Shown here piece after piece: positions 5,899-6,518 of a DNA stretch of 6,518 nt; position 1 is the stretch's first letter; each line of letters starts with the position of its first letter. This DNA is from Marinosulfonomonas sp. (GTDB lineage: Bacteria; Pseudomonadota; Alphaproteobacteria; Rhodobacterales; Rhodobacteraceae). Location of the stretch: contig JALSJL010000020.1 in NCBI GenBank assembly GCA_026989405.1, positions 1-6,518 on the forward strand, in the 5' to 3' direction. Both the position numbers and the translations under genes were made by a program. The notes beneath the pieces were generated by a model. The model ran no database searches and was not told the origin of the DNA. It worked only from the letters and a program-made list of their open reading frames with translations.

Positions 5899-5948
5899 CC
5901 CCGTTTTCTTTTGCAGAGAACGGGGCGACATCTTTCGCCGATGTCGCC
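5899..5948. terminator. Overlapping hairpins between aldolase and acyl-CoA dehydrogenase
   Basis: Stem 1 pairs CCCCGTTTTCT (5899-5909) with AGAGAACGGGG (5915-5925) around a 5-base loop: 11 pairs including one G-T. Stem 2 pairs GGCGACATC (5924-5932) with GATGTCGCC (5940-5948) around TTTCGCC: 9 perfect pairs. They share bases 5924-5925, so both cannot form in full. Stem 1 starts 9 bases after the aldolase stop and stem 2 ends 18 bases from the dehydrogenase stop, which fits transcript ends for the two converging genes. No strong T run follows either stem. Confidence 0.65.
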
Positions 5949-5966
5949 GACCGGCCTCTGCGACCG

Positions 5967-6518
5967 TCATATCCGGGCGATCAGGGCCTCGGTGTCCAGC
6001 CCCGAAACGGCCCCGGCGACATGCCCGCGCTCACCGGCGATCCGGGTTGCGACATAGGCATCCGAAACCGCGGCCGGCGCGCCTCGGATCAAGACCGAAG
6101 CGGTCAGCAACAGCGCCAGACGCTCTGCAAACCACCGCGCCTCGGCTTCATCCGGCAAGGCCGGCCATCGTTCGAAATGCGCTTTCAGCGCCGCGTCATA
6201 GCGCCGATCAGCACCCTTCGCAGCCTGCAATTGCGCCCGCAACGCGGTGGCTGCGGCCGGGTCAGTCGCCAGGGTGCGCAGGATGTCCAGGCAGATCACG
6301 TTTCCCGACCCCTCCCAGATCGAGTTCAGCGGGCTTTCGCGAAACAGCATCGGCAAGGGCGTATCCTCGACATACCCCATGCCACCCAGCACCTCCATCG
6401 CTTCATAGACCACGTTGGGGCAGCGCTTGTTCGACATGAATTTCGCCAGCGCCACCGAAATCCGGGCCAGGGCGCGGTCTTCCTTGCCGGTTCCGTCGAA
6501 CAAGCGCTGCCCCAACGT
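5967..6518 (-). CDS. AidB-like acyl-CoA dehydrogenase, C-terminal part (cut by window edge)
   Basis: The frame is open to the window edge, giving the last 183 residues of a protein whose family is usually about 540-560 long. Numbered within the visible part, EAMEVLGGMGYVED (39-52) and NSIWEGSGNVICLDILR (65-81) are signatures of the C-terminal helical domain of acyl-CoA dehydrogenases, and their wording is closest to the AidB subgroup. E69 lies at the position of the catalytic Glu in medium-chain acyl-CoA dehydrogenase (the YEGT motif). E. coli AidB is an FAD flavoprotein of the adaptive response to alkylation that binds DNA; most homologues annotated as isovaleryl-CoA or acyl-CoA dehydrogenases have no proven substrate. 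A TTG at 6515 is not a plausible start because conserved sequence lies right after it and the domain is incomplete. FAD-binding and N-terminal domains lie outside the window. Confidence 0.88.
   Translation of the reverse strand, partial: TLGQRLFDGTGKEDRALARISVALAKFMSNKRCPNVVYEAMEVLGGMGYVEDTPLPMLFRESPLNSIWEGSGNVICLDILRTLATDPAAATALRAQLQAAKGADRRYDAALKAHFERWPALPDEAEARWFAERLALLLTASVLIRGAPAAVSDAYVATRIAGERGHVAGAVSGLDTEALIARI

Noticed and set aside
5630..6439. 269-codon open frame on the + strand spanning the aldolase end, the hairpins and the dehydrogenase
   Set aside because: It crosses two real genes and the terminator-like structures, and its composition (Arg, Pro and Ser rich) is that of a shadow frame.
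1..6518. CRISPR array, tRNA/rRNA genes, insertion sequences, phage or toxin-antitoxin genes
   Set aside because: I saw no regularly spaced repeats, cloverleaf sequences, transposase motifs or terminal inverted repeats. Coding sequence of uniform style fills nearly all of the window.

Overview
The window looks like chromosomal DNA of an alphaproteobacterium, most likely a Rhodobacterales (Rhodobacteraceae) member. This rests on high GC with strong G/C at third codon positions, on the protein sequences, and on a gene order I associate with that order (a single-domain PqiA-like membrane protein, then radA, then cvpA). No 16S rRNA or other definitive marker is present, so the placement is an inference.

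Layout. At 1-38 there may be the last codons of an upstream gene, whose TGA would overlap the next start as ATGA. The + strand then carries a short PqiA-domain membrane protein (35-469), radA (550-1914) and a CvpA-family membrane protein (start taken as 1940, to 2503). An 86-bp convergent gap with G/C-rich hairpins separates these from a - strand cluster read from 4753 down to 2590: a cytoplasmic cyclophilin, a membrane-anchored cyclophilin overlapping it by 8 bp, and, after a 78-bp gap, a secreted DUF3179 protein. A 206-bp divergent intergenic region lies between the cyclophilins and a + strand DhnA/FbaB-type class I fructose-bisphosphate aldolase (4960-5889). Two overlapping hairpins follow the aldolase. 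The window ends inside the - strand 3' part of an AidB-like acyl-CoA dehydrogenase.

How the genes work together. The left part combines recombination repair (RadA) with two inner-membrane proteins of poorly defined role. The middle is a small protein-folding unit giving one prolyl isomerase on each side of the inner membrane, followed by an exported CxxC-bearing protein of unknown function that could be a periplasmic client or a neighbour by chance. The right part is central carbon metabolism (aldolase) and an acyl-CoA dehydrogenase homologue.

There is no rRNA, tRNA, CRISPR array, insertion sequence, phage gene or sign of recent transfer. I found no convincing novel multi-gene system. The most interesting signals are regulatory: an RNA hairpin that would bury the Shine-Dalgarno of the DUF3179 gene, two dyads sharing TTGCGC/GCGCAA half-sites in the divergent cyclophilin/aldolase region, and two mutually exclusive hairpins between the aldolase and the dehydrogenase. 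No gap between genes exceeds 300 bases.
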